DNA of 64,000 nt from an uncultured Clostridia bacterium (GCA_947630325.1 CANRHB010000007.1:34527-98526); one strand, 5' to 3'. Counted from the first letter of the stretch, positions 54,316-63,029 are shown. A program made the numbers and translations. Notes: generated by a model not told the origin, from the sequence alone.

Positions 54316-55305
54316 ATGATAGAACTCAAAAATCTGACCAAGATTTATCCCTCAAAGGCGGGGGAGACCGTCGCGCTCGAGGACATCAGCCTCGTCATTC
54401 CCGACGGCTCCGTGTTCGGCGTCATCGGGCTGTCGGGCGCGGGCAAGAGCACCTTGGTGCGCTGTCTCAACCTCCTCGAAAAGCCCACCCGCGGACAGGT
54501 GCTCATCGACGGGGAGGACATCACCGCCGTCTCCAAAAAACGGCTGGGACAGATCCGCCGCTCCATCGGCATGATCTTCCAAAACTTCAATTTGTTGGAA
54601 CAGCGCACGGCGGCGGCGAACGTCCGCTTCCCCCTCGAACTTAGCAAGGTCCCCCGCGAGGAGGCAAAGAAGAGGGTGGAGGAACTTCTCTCCCTCGTCG
54701 GCCTCTCCGAAAAGGCGGACGCCTATCCCTCCCAACTCTCGGGCGGACAGAAACAGCGGGTCGCCATCGCAAGGGCTCTCGCCACCGACCCCAAATATCT
54801 TCTCTGCGATGAGGCGACGAGCGCGCTCGACCCCACCACCACCGAGAGCATTTTGGAACTTCTCAAAAAAATCAACCGCGAACTCGGGGTCACCATCGTC
54901 GTCATCACCCACGAAATGCGGGTGGTGGAGAGCATCTGCACCGACGTCGCCGTTCTCGACCAAAGCCACGTCGCCGAGGCGGGCAGGGTGGAGGAGGTGT
55001 TCTCCTTCCCGCAGTCGGAGATCGCAAAACAGCTCGTCATTCCAAACCTCATCCGCTCTCTTGCGGGGAGCGGCGCAAACAAACTCCGCCTCGTCTTTCA
55101 CGGCGAAACGAGCGACACTCCCGTCATCTCGGGGCTGGCTATGGAGTGCGGCGTGCCCGCGAATATCCTCTTTGCCGACACCCGCAGGATCGACGGAAAG
55201 ACGTTCGGGCACATGGTGATAGAACTTCCCCAAGACGAAAAGCAGATACAAGCCGCAAAGCAGTATTTAACGGCGCACAATGTTGTATTCAAGGAGGAAA
55301 TTTAA
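54316..55305 (+). CDS. metN: Methionine ABC transporter ATP-binding protein
   Basis: 329 residues. Walker A GLSGAGKSTLVRCLN, Q-loop FQNFNLLEQRTA, signature LSGGQKQRVAIARAL, Walker B LLCDEATSALDP and H-loop VITHEM. The C-terminal NIL domain (about 255-329; LRLVFHGETSDTPVISGLA) is the methionine-binding regulatory domain of MetN. AAAAGGAGAA precedes the ATG. One base after its TAA comes the gap to metI. Confidence 0.96.
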   Translation: MIELKNLTKIYPSKAGETVALEDISLVIPDGSVFGVIGLSGAGKSTLVRCLNLLEKPTRGQVLIDGEDITAVSKKRLGQIRRSIGMIFQNFNLLEQRTAAANVRFPLELSKVPREEAKKRVEELLSLVGLSEKADAYPSQLSGGQKQRVAIARALATDPKYLLCDEATSALDPTTTESILELLKKINRELGVTIVVITHEMRVVESICTDVAVLDQSHVAEAGRVEEVFSFPQSEIAKQLVIPNLIRSLAGSGANKLRLVFHGETSDTPVISGLAMECGVPANILFADTRRIDGKTFGHMVIELPQDEKQIQAAKQYLTAHNVVFKEEI

Positions 55306-55306
55306 G

Positions 55307-56014
55307 ATGGGTGAAGTACTTATCTCTCTTTTTCGGGACAATACGATGTGGATCGGGGTTTGGGAGACGATCTATCTCACGCTGCTCTCCACCGCATTCG
55401 CCTACGTGATCGGTCTACCGCTCGGCATTTTACTCTGCACGACCGGAAGGAACGGGCTCACGCCTGTGATATGGTTAAATAAATTGCTCGGGATCGTCGT
55501 CAACATCTTCCGCAGTATTCCCTTCATCATCCTCATGGTCGCATTTTTGCCTGTGGCGAAGGTGATAGTGGGAAAAACGTATGGCCCCGCCGCAATGGTG
55601 GTCATGCTTGTGATCGCCGCCGCACCCTATATTGCGCGCATGGTGGAATCTTCCTTGAAGGAGGTGGACGCGGGGGTCGTGGAGGCGGCAAAATCGATGG
55701 GAGCGAGCACCCTGCAGATCATTTGGAAGGTGTATCTGCCCGAGGCGAAGCCCTCCCTGCTCGTGGGGGCGGTCATCAGCATGGTGACGGTACTCGGCTA
55801 TTCGGCGATGGCTTCCACGATTCATGGCGGCGGGCTGGGAGAAATCGCTATCTTTTACGGATATAACAACTTCCAAGACGACGTGATCTGGATGTGCGTA
55901 TTCTTTACGGTGATCATCGTGCAGTTCATACAGGAGGGGGGGATGTACTTCGCCACCCGCACGGACAAGCGCGTCCGCGTCAAGGGCCGCAAAAAGAAGG
56001 CAAAAGCGGAGTAA
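55307..56014 (+). CDS. metI: Methionine ABC transporter permease
   Basis: 235 residues from the ATG at 55307, preceded by AAGGAGG; the frame upstream overlaps metN. About five or six membrane segments and the permease EAA-type loop (EAAKSMGASTLQIIWKVYLPEA) are visible, with GYSAMASTIHGGGLGEIA typical of MetI. The C-terminus is basic (KGRKKKAKAE). Works with MetN and the MetQ lipoprotein. Confidence 0.95.
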   Translation: MGEVLISLFRDNTMWIGVWETIYLTLLSTAFAYVIGLPLGILLCTTGRNGLTPVIWLNKLLGIVVNIFRSIPFIILMVAFLPVAKVIVGKTYGPAAMVVMLVIAAAPYIARMVESSLKEVDAGVVEAAKSMGASTLQIIWKVYLPEAKPSLLVGAVISMVTVLGYSAMASTIHGGGLGEIAIFYGYNNFQDDVIWMCVFFTVIIVQFIQEGGMYFATRTDKRVRVKGRKKKAKAE

Positions 56015-56027
56015 ATGCATACGGAGG

Positions 56028-56446
56028 GGACAACTCCTTGGCTCCCCTTGTAGGGGAGCTGTCACCGCAGGTGACTGAGGGGTTTTTTGAAACCCTTTCG
56101 GCACTGCGTGCCACTTTCCCTAAAAGGGACAGCAAGTGGAATACAAAACGCTATTCCCAAGTGTCATGTCGTCCCGCCCGCACGTTCCCAAATGTCATGT
56201 CGAGCGCAGTCGTCCCGCCCGCACGTTCTATGTTGTCGAAGGGCGGCACGAGGAGCGCAAGCGACGAAGTAGACATCTCTACCGCATTATCATAAGGCGA
56301 GATTTCTCCACTCCGCCTGCGGCTTCGGTCGAAATGACATTATAACCCTTGGCGCCCCTGTAGGGGAGCTGTCACCGCAGGTGACTGAGGGGTTTTTTGA
56401 AACCCTTTCGGCACTGCGTGCCACTTTCCCTAAAAGGGACAGCAAG
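56028..56446. repeat. Two family B copies around a family A element, inside the met operon
   Basis: B copies (reverse orientation) at about 56040-56136 and 56349-56446 share a perfectly identical 88-base stretch (56049-56136 and 56359-56446). Between them (56152-56343) are family A/D pieces (TGTCATGTCGAGCGCAGTCG, CCCGCCCGCACGTTCTATGT, TCGAAATGACA). This fills the 492-base metI-metQ gap. Confidence 0.85.
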
Positions 56447-56506
56447 GGAAAACCCATAACCCTCAAACTCAAAACAAATAAAAAATATTTTTAAGGAGAT
56501 ATTGTT

Positions 56507-57349
56507 ATGAAAAAGTTACTCGCTACTCTTGCCGCAGTTGCGGCATCCTGCATCCTCGCTTGCTCCCTCGTCGGGTGCGGGCAGACCAAAGACAAAGACA
56601 AAGTCATCACTGTCGGCGCGAGTTCCACGCCGCACGCCGAGATCCTCGAAGCCGTGAAGGACACCCTCGCCGCGGACGGTTGGGAACTTAAGATCGTCAC
56701 TTACGGCGACTATGTTCTGCCCAACACCGCCCTCGAGGACGGCGAACTGGACGCAAACTATTTCCAGCACACTCCCTATCTCGATAATTTCAATAAGGAG
56801 CGCGGCACCCATCTTGTCTCCGTCGCAAAAGTCCACTACGAGCCCTTCGGCGTGTACGGCAATAACGTGACGAAGGACGAATTTTCCGCCACCAAGACGG
56901 GCAGAACGATCTATGTTCCGGACGACGGGACAAACTGCACCCGCGCGCTTCTTTTGCTTCAGGACGAGGGTTACATCACCTTAAAAGCGGGGGTCAGCGC
57001 CGCCGACTCGCTCACCGATAAGGATATTGTGGAAAAGAACGGAAACGAGATCGTGCCCGTGGCTGCCGAACAGGTGCCCGCACAACTTAGAAATTCCGAT
57101 AAAGGCGATCTTGCGGTCGTAAACGGCAATTATGCGCTCGCTTCGGGGTTAGAGGTGAAGAATGCGCTTGCCGTTGAAAAAGCAGACGGTGACGCCGCAC
57201 AACTGTATGCCAACATCGTTGCAGTGAAAGAAGGCAATGAGAACAGCGAAAAAACAAAAGCCCTTCTTTCCGCGTTGCTCTCGCAGAAAGTCATTGATTT
57301 CATCAATACCAAGTATGACGGCGCAGTGTTGCCCGTGTTCTCGGTATAA
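56507..57349 (+). CDS. metQ: Methionine-binding lipoprotein
   Basis: 280 residues. Lipoprotein signal with lipobox SLVGC (Cys near residue 24), followed by the NLPA family body: VITVGASSTPHAEILEAVKD, DYVLPNTALEDGELDANYFQH, HYEPFGVYGN, VPDDGTNCTRALLLLQDEG and late residues IDFINTKYDGAVLPVF. It binds D/L-methionine outside the membrane for MetNI. TTAAGGAGATATTGTT precedes the ATG. Separated from metI by repeats, so it may also have its own transcript; none was clearly seen. Confidence 0.95.
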   Translation: MKKLLATLAAVAASCILACSLVGCGQTKDKDKVITVGASSTPHAEILEAVKDTLAADGWELKIVTYGDYVLPNTALEDGELDANYFQHTPYLDNFNKERGTHLVSVAKVHYEPFGVYGNNVTKDEFSATKTGRTIYVPDDGTNCTRALLLLQDEGYITLKAGVSAADSLTDKDIVEKNGNEIVPVAAEQVPAQLRNSDKGDLAVVNGNYALASGLEVKNALAVEKADGDAAQLYANIVAVKEGNENSEKTKALLSALLSQKVIDFINTKYDGAVLPVFSV

Positions 57350-57376
57350 GGTCGGCAAAACGCTTTTATAAGCAGT

Positions 57377-57425
57377 AAAACGGGGCTCCCGCTGTGCAAA
57401 AATTGCGCGGCGGGGGCCTTTTTTT
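57377..57425 (+). terminator. Terminator of the met genes
   Basis: GGCTCCCGC and GCGGGGGCC form a long stem (one G-U) around TGTGCAAAAATTGCGCG, which itself folds, followed by TTTTTTTT. Confidence 0.8.
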
Positions 57426-57470
57426 CATGGGACAAATTCTCTCCCGCATATAATGGGAAGAGGTGATAAA

Positions 57471-58169
57471 ATGTTATCCATGATCTGCGCCATGCTATGC
57501 AGGCTGTTTTTTTTCACGGGCTCGGTGTCGGACGGCAGTTCCTATCCCAAGCCCCTCTCTCCCGAGGAGGAGGCGCGCTGTCTCGAACTTGCAAGGGAGG
57601 GGGACGCGAACGCCAAAGAGAAACTCATCCGCCACAACATGCGGCTGGTGGCGCACATCGTCAAAAAGTACAGCGGGGCGGCGGAGACGGACGACATGAT
57701 CTCGGTGGGCTCCATCGGGCTCATCAAGGCAATCAACACCTATGAACCCGGGCACGGCACGCGGCTTGCAACGTACACGGCGCGGTGCGTGGAAAACGAA
57801 ATTTTAATGCTCATCCGCGCGGGAAAGAAGCACAGGAACGACCTGTCTCTTTCCGACCCCGTGGGGACGGACAAGGACGGCAACGAACTTACCCTCATGG
57901 ACCTTTTATTCGAGAAGGAGGACAAGGTATTCGGCGGGGTGGAGCGTTCGCTCATGCAGGAGAAGTTTTTGAGTAAGGTGAAGGAGCTTTTAACGGAGCG
58001 GGAGGCGGAGATCGTGTGTATGCGGTACGCCTTGACGGGCGGGGTCCCGATGGCGCAGAGGGAGGTAGCGGCGAAGATGAAAATTTCCCGTTCTTACGTC
58101 TCGCGGCTGGAAAAAAAGGCTTTGGAAAAACTCCGCCAGGGCCTCAACCGCGACGACTTTTTGGAGTGA
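57471..58169 (+). CDS. sigK: Sporulation sigma factor sigma-K (pro-form)
   Basis: 232 residues from the ATG at 57471, preceded by AGGTGA; the ATG at 57453 overlaps the -10-like CATATAAT. The first about 20 residues (MLSMICAMLCRLFFFTGSVS) are the hydrophobic pro-sequence removed by SpoIVFB in Bacillus. SYPKPLSPEEEARCLELARE, HNMRLVAHIVKKYSG and DMISVGSIGLIKAINTYEP (region 2), ATYTARCVENEILM and the region 4 helix-turn-helix (AAKMKISRSYVSRLEKKALE) match SigK. The gene is uninterrupted, with no skin element. CATATAAT at about 57447-57454 resembles a sigma-E/K -10. Confidence 0.93.
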   Translation: MLSMICAMLCRLFFFTGSVSDGSSYPKPLSPEEEARCLELAREGDANAKEKLIRHNMRLVAHIVKKYSGAAETDDMISVGSIGLIKAINTYEPGHGTRLATYTARCVENEILMLIRAGKKHRNDLSLSDPVGTDKDGNELTLMDLLFEKEDKVFGGVERSLMQEKFLSKVKELLTEREAEIVCMRYALTGGVPMAQREVAAKMKISRSYVSRLEKKALEKLRQGLNRDDFLE

Positions 58170-58171
58170 AG

Positions 58172-58777
58172 AGGGCCTACCCCTTTTAGGGGGAGGCTCC
58201 CGCGTCAGCGGGTGGTGGGGGTTCCCCCTCCTATCCCCAATTCTGTCATTTCGCCCCACTGTTTTTGATTTGTCATTTCGCCCCACTGTTTTTGATTTGT
58301 CATTTCGACCAAGCCGCTTTGCGGCGCGTGGAGAAATCTCGCCTTATTATAAGCGGTAGAGATTCCTCGACTGCGCTCGGAATGACATTTGAGAAATGAG
58401 GTAGAGATTCCTCGACTGCGCTCGGAATGACATTTGAGAAATGAGGTAGAGATTCCTCGACTGCGCTCGGAATGACATTTGAGAAATGAGGTAGAGATTC
58501 CTCGCCTGCGCTCGGAATGACGTGTTTTGGAATGGTGTTTCGCTACTCTCGCTGTCCCTTTTAGGGAAAGCGGCATGAGCGAAGCGAGGGGGAAAGGGTT
58601 TTAACAAACTTTCGGAAACCCCCTCAGTCGCGCAAACGCGCCAGCTCCCCTACAGGGGCGCCAAGGGGACATGCCCCCTCCTTAGGAGGGGGGGTAGGGG
58701 GGGTGGTGTCCTTTGTTCCGCATATTCACCACCTCAGTCACTTCGTGACAGCTCCTCCTGAGGAGGCGCCTTTTTTG
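58172..58777. repeat. Long repeat cluster with 45-base tandem units
   Basis: A C-like stretch (58172-58236); two TGTCATTTCGCCCCACTG units; a family A element from about 58299; four tandem 45-base units starting at 58355, 58400, 58445 and 58490 (the last partial, with one change); family B at about 58549-58664; C at 58672-58720; and the repeat-derived terminator CTCCTCCTGAGGAGG plus TTTTTT at 58749-58777. No gene. Confidence 0.85.
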
Positions 58778-58824
58778 TCCGCCGCTTTGCAAATTCCCGA
58801 CGGAGAAATTTCCCTTAAAATCAC

Positions 58825-58853
58825 TTTACATTTGATTTTTCTTTTACTATAAT
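58825..58853 (+). promoter_or_regulatory. Promoter of the methyltransferase gene
   Basis: TTTACA (58825-58830), 17-base spacer, TATAAT (58848-58853). The expected transcription start is at about 58860, the A of the ATG. Confidence 0.8.
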
Positions 58854-58859
58854 ATAGAT

Positions 58860-59729
58860 ATGATAAAACTCGCCGAAAATTGGAAGGAGTTTGCCGTCCT
58901 GAAAACGGGGGGAGGGTATAAACTCGAACGCTGGAAAGACGTCTATCTCCTCCGTCCCGACCCGCAGGTCATCTGGCCCGCGCAGTGCGATCTCTTCTCC
59001 TTCCCTCAGCTTTCCGCCGTCTACCGCCGCAGTGAAAAGGGGGGAGGCGCATGGGAATTCCGCAAACCCCTTCCCGAAAGCTGGAACATTTCTTACGGCG
59101 AACTTACCTTCAAAGTAAAGCCCATGGGGTTCAAGCATACGGGGCTTTTCCCCGAACAGGCGGTAAATTGGGAGCGCACCGCCGCCCTCATAGATGGTCG
59201 CGTAAAACAGGGCAAAAAACCCAAAATTCTCAACCTTTTTGCCTATACGGGCGGGGCGACCGTCGCCATGTGCAAGGCGGGAGCCGAAGTCGTGCACGTG
59301 GACGCCGCCAAGGGCATGGTGGAGCGGGCGGGCGAAAACGCGCGGCTCTCGGGGCTTACAAGCGGCATCCGCTACATCGTGGACGACTGCAAAAAGTTTG
59401 TCCTGCGCGAACTTCGCCGCGGCAACCGCTATGACGGGATCGTGATGGACCCTCCCTCATACGGAAGGGGACCGAGCGGCGAAATGTGGAAGATCGAGGA
59501 GGAAATTTTCCCGCTCGTCAAACTGTGCGGGGAACTTCTCTCCGACGACCCGCTCTTCTTTCTCATCAACAGCTACACCACGGGCCTGCAACCCACGGTG
59601 CTTAAAAATATCCTTACCCTCGCCCTCGGGGGGAGAAAAGGAAATTATGAGGCCTATGAGGTCGGGCTCCCCACAGAGGAGGGGATCGCCCTTCCCTGCG
59701 GCGCGGGAGGAATGTATATCCATGAGTGA
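58860..59729 (+). CDS. Class I SAM-dependent methyltransferase (RlmK/I-like)
   Basis: 289 residues. SAM site ILNLFAYTGGATVAMCKAGA, VVHVDAAKGMVERAGENA, and the DPPSYGRG catalytic motif place it with the 23S rRNA cytosine/guanine methyltransferases of the RlmI/RlmK type, without a PUA domain. A preceding N-terminal region begins LAENWKEFAVLKTGGGYKLE. Target RNA is not known. No ribosome-binding sequence is before the ATG; the promoter makes it leaderless. It overlaps the following gene by eight bases. Confidence 0.88.
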   Translation: MIKLAENWKEFAVLKTGGGYKLERWKDVYLLRPDPQVIWPAQCDLFSFPQLSAVYRRSEKGGGAWEFRKPLPESWNISYGELTFKVKPMGFKHTGLFPEQAVNWERTAALIDGRVKQGKKPKILNLFAYTGGATVAMCKAGAEVVHVDAAKGMVERAGENARLSGLTSGIRYIVDDCKKFVLRELRRGNRYDGIVMDPPSYGRGPSGEMWKIEEEIFPLVKLCGELLSDDPLFFLINSYTTGLQPTVLKNILTLALGGRKGNYEAYEVGLPTEEGIALPCGAGGMYIHE

Positions 59730-60444
59730 CGAATTGAACAGGGCGGAAGCGGAAGAACTTACCCTGCTTTACGAGGACAACCATATCATCGTCGTCTTAA
59801 AGCCGCAGAACGTCGCCTCCTGCCCCGACGAGAGCGGGGACGACAACATGCTCGACCGCGTGAAAAATTACATCAAGACGAGCGCGGGAAAGCCCGGCAA
59901 CGTGTATGTGGGGCTCGTGCACCGTCTCGACCGCCCCACGGGCGGGGTGATGGTGTTCGCCAAGACGAGCAAGGCGGCGGGCAGGCTCTCTGCGCAGATG
60001 AAGACGGGGGACTTCGAAAAGAAGTACCTCGCCGTGCTCATGGGCGCCCCCCACGAGGAGAGCGGCACGCTTACCGGCTATCTCAAAAAGAACACCGTCA
60101 ACAACATGGTGTACTTAACGCCGCAGGCGACGGACGGGGCGAAGTTCGCCTCGCTCGACTACCGCGTCCTCCAAAAGGAGGGGGAACTCGCCCTCGTGCA
60201 GATCAAGTTGCACACGGGCAGGAGCCACCAGATCAGGGTTCAGATGGCGGGCATCTCCCATCCCGTGTACGGCGACATGCGCTATGGCGGGGAGAAGGCG
60301 GTAAAGGGCAAACTTGCGCTCTGGGCGTACTCTCTGGGCTTCACCCATCCCGTCACCAAGGAGCGTCTCCTCTTTCTGTGCGAACCCCCCAAAACGGAGA
60401 CGCCGTGGAAAAAATTCGACCTCTCTTCCGCCCTCAAACCTTGA
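59722..60444 (+). CDS. RluD-like pseudouridine synthase
   Basis: 240 residues from the ATG at 59722. Catalytic motif VHRLDRPTGGVMVFAKTSKA, plus ILYEDNHIIVVLKPQN-like start (TLLYEDNHIIVVLKPQNVAS) and LHTGRSHQIRVQMAGISHPV. Lacks an S4 domain. Modifies rRNA or tRNA; the site is not inferable. The start lies inside the methyltransferase gene's end. Confidence 0.93.
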   Translation: MSDELNRAEAEELTLLYEDNHIIVVLKPQNVASCPDESGDDNMLDRVKNYIKTSAGKPGNVYVGLVHRLDRPTGGVMVFAKTSKAAGRLSAQMKTGDFEKKYLAVLMGAPHEESGTLTGYLKKNTVNNMVYLTPQATDGAKFASLDYRVLQKEGELALVQIKLHTGRSHQIRVQMAGISHPVYGDMRYGGEKAVKGKLALWAYSLGFTHPVTKERLLFLCEPPKTETPWKKFDLSSALKP

Positions 60445-60492
60445 GAAATGGGTGAAAATTTTCGATTTCTTTCAAAGAAAGCGAAATACCGC

Positions 60493-60521
60493 TTGACTTG
60501 CCTTGAAAATTTTAGTAAAAT
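60493..60521 (+). promoter_or_regulatory. Promoter of the 60.6 kb surface protein
   Basis: TTGACT (60493-60498), 17-base spacer, TAAAAT (60516-60521). Confidence 0.75.
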
Positions 60522-60564
60522 AGAACAGATAGTCGGGCAAAATGCCCGTTATGGAGCAACATAC

Positions 60565-63009
60565 ATGAATAAGACAAAGATCCGCTTAACGACAATTTTC
60601 GCGCTGCTTGCGGCGCTCGCTCTTGTTTTGAGCTTTGCATTCGGCTCCCTTTTCACGAGAAAGGGCGCTTTGGCGGCGGACTACCGCCCGAGTGAGATCT
60701 TCTCCGCAGGCACCGGCGGAAGCGTGGGCGCCTCGGACGCGGAAGGGGAGGCGGACAAGTTTGTGCAGCTCACCTTCGGCGAAGAGGACGGCAGCGTCTA
60801 TTTCCGCCGCGACCTCGCCTTGAAGTGGCTCTCCCCTGCCGAAAAGGAAGAGACCCCCGGCGACGAGCCCGCCGAGCAGGCCGAAGAGGAAGCCCTTCCC
60901 TTTGAGACCAACTATTTCTCCATGACCTTCGCCTTCCCCACCTTCGATTTCTCCCGTTTCACCCTCGAGTTCGAGAGCGAGGAAGAGAACATCAGCAAAG
61001 ACGGAACGGCAGTCAACAGCCTCGTGTTCTTCTATGAAGGGGACAAGCTGTCCGCCGCCGTGCGCGATTCCTCCGCCCAGCCCGACGAGGACGTGAAGAA
61101 AGAGGACGACAAGTGGTTCACCGATACGGCAGTCAAGACGGACCTTGAAGCCGAAGCGGGCGCGGACATCACCGTGTCCTTCTCCGAGGCGGGCGTCGGC
61201 GAGTTCGATGTGCTCGTGAATGGCGTCAAAGTCGGCACCTTCACCAACATCGGCGGCTACTTTATGGAATACCTCTCCTCCGCTTCCTCCACCCCCCGCG
61301 ACCCCATCACTTTCCGTGCGGACGTTTTGCAGGAGGGCAAGAGCGAACAGAAGCTCCTCATGAAGGAACTCAACGGACAAAGTTTCAAACTCAACGACAA
61401 CTCCCGCATCGACGACAACGCCGATCCCGCGCTCGTCATCAACGAAGAGGTGTACGCCTACACTCTCGGCAGAAAGTGGTCCCTCTCCTATGAGGCGATC
61501 GACGTGTGCGATACTTCGGTCACCATCACGAGAAGATACGCCATGGTGAACGCCGCAAACGAGGACGGCACCTATTCCAAGCCCACAAACGACGATTATT
61601 CTTCCCTCTCCACCTCTACCGTGTTCATGCCCACAAGCGACACGCAGGAAGAGGAGCAGTACGTCTCCATCTACTTCGAACTCGACGACGGCACCAACCT
61701 CTCGGGTCTCAGCGACGAGGAGAAGGAGGCAAAGCGGGTGTACCTTGCCTGGTATGCGGCGGAAGGACAGACCAAGAGCCTTTTGGACGGCACCGAAGGA
61801 TTCACCTGCATCATCGTCAACCGCGGCGACACGGGCGACGTGCAGAGCGGCGAAAAGAGCGGCCCTTACTATGTGGGGGTGAAGCCCGACCACAACGAAC
61901 TCAACAACAAGGGCGGCGACGCCGCACTTGCGAAGGAACTCGCCGAAAAGTATCAGGCGGCGGTCGATGAAGTCGTGTACGAGGAGAAGGACGGCGTCAA
62001 GAAACTTGCCCTCAGCGCGGGCGACGGGGCGTACTTCTATCTTCCCTCCCTCCGCGGACTCATCGCCAGCGACAATGCCGACTACCGCAACCTCCGCTTC
62101 AGCATCTACTACAAAAAGCAGAGCCTCGAAACGAGCGCAAGCGCGTCGTCTGCGACCTCTCTCCGCTACAACGCCCTCCGCTTCGAGATCGACGAAGAGG
62201 GCAAGTACGTGTTCAAAGTGCTCGCCTCCGACGCCGCAGGCAACGCCATGAAGTACTATGTCGACGGCAAGTACGTGGCAGTCTCTTCGAGCAACATCTG
62301 GGACATCGAGGAGATCCCCACCTTCACCATCGAAGTCAGCTACACGGGCGCGACCATCAAGAACCCCGGCACGCAGAGCCTCGGCTATTGCGCCAGCAGT
62401 TATTCCATCAGTTCGTTCGACATCGTCGCTCTCGACGGCTATAAGGCGAGTTACAAACTCTACCGCTATGACGCCTCCAAAGAAAAGGAAGGCCAGAACA
62501 TGCCCTCCTACTCCGATTTCGTGGAGAACGTAAAGACCTATGTCAACGATTACAGCAACTGCCTTACGGAGATCAAGCAGTACAACAGCAGTATCACCGA
62601 GGACGACGCCCTTTGGGACAAGACGGACAACAAGTACCATTGGGACCCCGATAATTCTCTCAGCTTTGTGCCTCAGGAGCGCACCATTTACGTGGTTCAG
62701 ATCGACGTGACGGAGGAGAACCGTCTGCCCGGCTCCAAGGTGACGGCATATCAGGTCATCGAGGCGCAGAACCCGCTCGACCCCCGTCCCAACAACACCG
62801 AGTGGTTGGAGAGCAACGTCACCGCCATCGTGCTGTTCTCTGTTTCGGCGGTCCTTCTCATCGTCATCATCGTGCTGTTCGTGGTGAAGCCTTCGGAGAA
62901 GAGCATCGAGGAAGTGGACGTAAGCACTCTCCGCGGCAGAAAAGCCAAGAAAGCGGCCAAGCCCGAAAAAACCGAACCTCTCGAAAAGAAGGACGATTCG
63001 GAAAGGTAA
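60565..63009 (+). CDS. Large membrane-anchored extracellular protein, unknown family
   Basis: 814 residues from the ATG at 60565 (GGAG about 9 bases upstream); the frame extends upstream over the promoter, which is rejected. Signal peptide to about residue 38 (TTIFALLAALALVLSFAFG, then ALAADY). The main body is acidic and beta-rich, including VEEKDG-type and DGxY patterns, with no recognised domain. A single C-terminal membrane segment (about 750-772, AIVLFSVSAVLLIVIIVLFV) is followed by a Lys-rich cytoplasmic tail (GRKAKKAAKPEKTEPLEKK). Type I topology, a cell-surface role is likely but inferred. Confidence 0.8.
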   Translation: MNKTKIRLTTIFALLAALALVLSFAFGSLFTRKGALAADYRPSEIFSAGTGGSVGASDAEGEADKFVQLTFGEEDGSVYFRRDLALKWLSPAEKEETPGDEPAEQAEEEALPFETNYFSMTFAFPTFDFSRFTLEFESEEENISKDGTAVNSLVFFYEGDKLSAAVRDSSAQPDEDVKKEDDKWFTDTAVKTDLEAEAGADITVSFSEAGVGEFDVLVNGVKVGTFTNIGGYFMEYLSSASSTPRDPITFRADVLQEGKSEQKLLMKELNGQSFKLNDNSRIDDNADPALVINEEVYAYTLGRKWSLSYEAIDVCDTSVTITRRYAMVNAANEDGTYSKPTNDDYSSLSTSTVFMPTSDTQEEEQYVSIYFELDDGTNLSGLSDEEKEAKRVYLAWYAAEGQTKSLLDGTEGFTCIIVNRGDTGDVQSGEKSGPYYVGVKPDHNELNNKGGDAALAKELAEKYQAAVDEVVYEEKDGVKKLALSAGDGAYFYLPSLRGLIASDNADYRNLRFSIYYKKQSLETSASASSATSLRYNALRFEIDEEGKYVFKVLASDAAGNAMKYYVDGKYVAVSSSNIWDIEEIPTFTIEVSYTGATIKNPGTQSLGYCASSYSISSFDIVALDGYKASYKLYRYDASKEKEGQNMPSYSDFVENVKTYVNDYSNCLTEIKQYNSSITEDDALWDKTDNKYHWDPDNSLSFVPQERTIYVVQIDVTEENRLPGSKVTAYQVIEAQNPLDPRPNNTEWLESNVTAIVLFSVSAVLLIVIIVLFVVKPSEKSIEEVDVSTLRGRKAKKAAKPEKTEPLEKKDDSER

Positions 63010-63029
63010 ACATTAAGGAATTATATTTG

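Noticed and set aside
57471-58169. Skin element interrupting sigK
   Set aside because: The frame is continuous from pro-sequence to region 4 and no recombinase is present.
58355-58532. Possible CRISPR array
   Set aside because: The units are contiguous with no unique spacers, and no cas genes are present.
58205-58607. Short proteins with repeated MSFRAQSRNLY-like units
   Set aside because: Translations of the 45-base tandem repeat family, a multiple of three by chance; no start signals.
60586-62640. 684-residue - strand open frame
   Set aside because: Shadow of the + strand surface protein, which has signal peptide, promoter and ribosome site.
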